From Cloacibacillus sp. (lineage in GTDB: Bacteria > Synergistota > Synergistia > Synergistales > Synergistaceae): 42,157 nt of DNA. A program made the position numbers and the translations under genes. Below, piece after piece: positions 40,082 through 42,157 of the stretch. Each line of letters opens with the position of its first letter. Within the stretch, counting starts at the first letter, position 1. The stretch lies in assembly GCA_036655895.1 (NCBI GenBank), contig JAVVPF010000026.1, positions 1 through 42,157 on the forward strand, given 5' to 3'. The notes below the pieces were generated by a model. The model saw only the letters and a program-made list of their open reading frames with translations, was not told where the DNA came from and searched no databases.

Positions 40082-41305
40082 ATGCTTACGATTTATAAAA
40101 ATGCGTTCCTACTGGATTGCACGGGAAACGAGCCGGTGGAGAATGGTTGGCTGGCAGCAGAGGACGGCATAATAGTGGAGACGGGAAGCGGCACTCCCGG
40201 AAAATTTAACAATGCAGATGTGGTGGACTGTAAAGGAAACACACTAATGCCAGGCCTCATCGACGCCCATATTCATCTTAATCTCTTTGATGACAACTTG
40301 GCAGAGATCCCCCGTAGAGATTATCCGGCCATGCATTTTGTCAAATGTTTGAATATACTAAAAGATACGGGTGCACAAGGATTTACAACGGTTCGCGACG
40401 CTGGTGGCGCTGATGCGGGCTTTAGAGTCGCAGTTGAAAAAGGACTTGTTCCAGGACCTAAAATCTCTGTTTCCGGCACGTCTATTTGTCAAACAGGAGG
40501 ACACTCGGATGTAAGGTTGTCCACAGAATTTGCACCGCCCATGATCTCCCCCATCCCTATAGGCTGCGTGGCAGATGGGGTCGCCGAGGTACAAAAAGCG
40601 GCACGAGAACAATTGCGACGTGGGGTAGACCACCTTAAGGTGATGGCAGGGGGTGGGTGCGGAAGTCCGGCGGACGAGCCTGACACAACACAGTATTCTC
40701 TTGAAGAGCTAAAAACAGTAGTTGCAGAAGCAAACGCGGTCAAAAGGGTTGTACTTGCACATACATATTCAAATAGCAGCATGCGCCTTTGCGCTGAAGC
40801 TGGAATATACAGTATGGAGCACGGTAATTATCTTGATAAAGCTACAGCCAATGTATTAAAAGAAAAGGGCTGTTGGCTTGTCCCGACACTTTCTACCTAC
40901 TTCTATATGTCGGATCATGGAGATGAACTCGGCATTCCGGCATATTTCTTAAGAAAAATGAAACAAGTCAGAGAGTCGGCTTTAGAGGCGGTGGCTAATG
41001 CCGTTGAAGCTGGGGTAAAAATAGGTTCAGGAACTGACATGGTTGGCTCTGGGCAACCTTACAAAGCAATGGAACTGGAACTGAAAGCAAAGGTCATGGG
41101 GCCGCTCAAGGCTATTCTCTGTGCCACCAGGGAAAACGCCAAGCTGTTAAAAAAAGAGAAAAGCATAGGAACTCTTGAAGCTGGCAAATGTGCGGATATA
41201 CTACTTGTGAATGGAAATCCCATCAAAGATATTTCACTTTTCCAAAACAGAGACAATCTTCTAGTAATAATGCAAGACGGGCGCTTTGTTAAGAAAAAAA
41301 TATAG
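40082..41305 (+). CDS. Metal-dependent amidohydrolase, second of the cassette
   Basis: The 407-residue enzyme is of the same amidohydrolase subgroup as the product of 37035-38291. It has LMPGLIDAHIHLNLF, DHLKVMAGGGCGSP with the bridging Lys, VVLAHTYS, YSMEHGNYLD and IGSGTDMVGSG, so all metal and catalytic positions are present. It shares the Gly-Gly-(Phe/Gly)-rich turn after the Lys with its neighbour, yet the two are clearly different in sequence and have probably diverged in specificity, not arisen by recent duplication. The ribosome site is weak (AGAAG), which suggests translation tied to the symporter 17 bases upstream. It would hydrolyse the symporter's substrate in the cytoplasm. Confidence 0.9.
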   Translation: MLTIYKNAFLLDCTGNEPVENGWLAAEDGIIVETGSGTPGKFNNADVVDCKGNTLMPGLIDAHIHLNLFDDNLAEIPRRDYPAMHFVKCLNILKDTGAQGFTTVRDAGGADAGFRVAVEKGLVPGPKISVSGTSICQTGGHSDVRLSTEFAPPMISPIPIGCVADGVAEVQKAAREQLRRGVDHLKVMAGGGCGSPADEPDTTQYSLEELKTVVAEANAVKRVVLAHTYSNSSMRLCAEAGIYSMEHGNYLDKATANVLKEKGCWLVPTLSTYFYMSDHGDELGIPAYFLRKMKQVRESALEAVANAVEAGVKIGSGTDMVGSGQPYKAMELELKAKVMGPLKAILCATRENAKLLKKEKSIGTLEAGKCADILLVNGNPIKDISLFQNRDNLLVIMQDGRFVKKKI

Positions 41306-41447
41306 ACAATACAGTGAAAATGTTGGGCAAAGGAAGTTGGTATGAAATAAATACGGGTGGTTTAATAAAATATCCTTGGCAAAAGGGGAGAATGATGCAA
41401 AAATAGAATTGTTTTCTTAAATTATCAGCATGAGGACGTGAAGCCGG

Positions 41448-42157
41448 ATGGCAAAACCAAAGACTTTGACTGAAGTGGCATATGAAAATATAAAGCAGTG
41501 GATAATGGAAGGGCAGATAGCGCCCGGTTGTAAGATAAGTCTTGAGGAAACGGCTTCACGTTTAGAAGTAAGCATGACTCCAATTAGAGAAGCACTTACG
41601 AAACTTCAGCAGGATGGACTTGTGGAATATATTCCACGTTCCGGCTGGAGAGCGGCAAGACTTTCAAAAAAAACCTACTTTAAATATAGGGAATTACAGC
41701 TTCTGCTAGAACTTAACCTTACAGAGCTGGCTTTCCCCTACGTTACTGATGAGGCTATCGAGGCAATGAAAGAGGCCAACGAACGGCTGCGCCACGACCT
41801 TGATAGCCTTCCTAAAAAAGAGCTTCCCAGAGCAATTCTTAAAGAAAATGATACAATTCACATGACGTTGTTTTCCTGTTACGGCAATGAAGTTATGACA
41901 AATATGCTGCAAAATGTCTGGGATTCCATGAGTTATTACAGAATGGTCATGTTTAGCACCAACTATTACCGCGAGATTGGCTACAAGGACCACGAGCATA
42001 TAATTGAGGCGATCAAAAGAAATGACGCCCAAGCTGTCCGGTACGCAATGGAGCACCATTTGGTCAATGGTCCTATATGCCTTGAAGAAAGCTTTGACAA
42101 TCAAAAAATGTGGGAAGCCCTAAGAGTTGTTGGGATGGAAGATAAAATCCGCAGCTT
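41448..42157 (+). CDS. GntR-family regulator with FCD domain (3' end outside the window)
   Basis: 236 codons are present and the frame is still open at the window end. Residues about 8-72 form a classical GntR winged helix (VAYENIKQWIMEGQIAPGCKISLEETASRLEVSMTPIREALTKLQQDGLVEYIPRSGW). From about 80 an all-helical FCD ligand domain follows, with Asn-Asp-x-x-x-His (ENDTIHMTLF) and DHEHIIEAIKRNDAQAV, the metal/ligand positions of the family. The ATG at 41448 follows GAGGA at 41432-41436. It stands 142 bases after the amidohydrolase on the same strand, and probably controls the cassette, possibly through the A/T palindrome at 38353-38374. Family assignment is firm; target and effector are inferred. 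Confidence 0.9.
   Translation, partial: MAKPKTLTEVAYENIKQWIMEGQIAPGCKISLEETASRLEVSMTPIREALTKLQQDGLVEYIPRSGWRAARLSKKTYFKYRELQLLLELNLTELAFPYVTDEAIEAMKEANERLRHDLDSLPKKELPRAILKENDTIHMTLFSCYGNEVMTNMLQNVWDSMSYYRMVMFSTNYYREIGYKDHEHIIEAIKRNDAQAVRYAMEHHLVNGPICLEESFDNQKMWEALRVVGMEDKIRS

Noticed and set aside
37035-41305. The two amidohydrolases as a recent tandem duplication
   Set aside because: They share only the family motifs; the rest differs throughout, and they lie in opposite orientations, so recent duplication is unlikely.
1-42157. CRISPR arrays, rRNA and tRNA genes
   Set aside because: No regularly spaced repeats and no tRNA or rRNA signature sequences were found on either strand.

Overview
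The window looks like a chromosomal segment of an anaerobic, diderm, amino-acid- and organic-acid-using bacterium. The gene mix would fit a Synergistota relative of Cloacibacillus: orphan periplasmic binding proteins, an M20 amidohydrolase with a YfcC-type carrier, a molybdenum hydroxylase with many iron-sulfur accessory proteins, and a BMP-family protein. That assignment is inference; no rRNA or tRNA gene is present to test it. Most of the window is G+C-rich. From about 36.4 kb to the right end it is visibly more A/T-rich.

Layout. (1) 1-3.5 kb: a truncated thiamine-diphosphate enzyme gene diverges from a FAD oxidoreductase and a permease. (2) 3.5-7.3 kb: a P-type Ca2+/Mn2+ ATPase sits behind a long leader with two tandem terminators and a possible yybP-ykoY-like metal aptamer. 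It is followed by an FCD-domain regulator. A near-identical 15-bp palindromic site lies at the regulator's own promoter (7271-7285) and at the promoter of the thiamine-diphosphate enzyme (567-581), which suggests one small regulon. (3) 7.4-14.4 kb: a secreted ricin-B-like protein, a PAS-GGDEF diguanylate cyclase, a divergent REC/degenerate-GGDEF/EAL/PAS phosphodiesterase and a Gly/Trp-rich secreted protein. (4) 14.4-17.9 kb: an XRE-cupin regulator beside a YfcC carrier and M20 amidohydrolase operon with an attenuator-like leader. (5) 18.2-25.8 kb: a membrane-tethered binding domain, an orphan BMP-family protein, feoA-feoB with an M23 peptidase, an orphan DUF3798-like protein and a class I amidotransferase-type gamma-glutamyl hydrolase.

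(6) 25.8-35.0 kb is the most interesting region. Seven co-oriented minus-strand genes are read in this order: an aldehyde-oxidoreductase-type molybdenum hydroxylase (Mop/xanthine dehydrogenase family), a C-GCAxxG-C-C protein, a FAD/Fe-S/double-CCG oxidoreductase, a 64-residue zinc-ribbon protein, a radical SAM protein, a methyltransferase and an adenylate-forming ligase. As I remember it, the set resembles the uncharacterised Desulfovibrio vulgaris DVU_1551-DVU_1559 neighbourhood. It looks like a dedicated maturation, electron-transfer or substrate-activation system for one hydroxylase whose chemistry is unknown.

(7) 35.3-37.0 kb is a scar. The C-terminal half of an ornithine cyclodeaminase gene and the C-terminal half of a histidine kinase gene meet head to head at about 35.73 kb, both without their 5' ends, followed by non-coding, apparently decayed DNA. 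(8) 37.0-42.2 kb is an A/T-rich cassette: an amidohydrolase diverging from a sodium:solute symporter, a second amidohydrolase and a GntR/FCD regulator that runs off the window. It probably forms a transport-and-hydrolysis unit for an amide or dipeptide-like nutrient.
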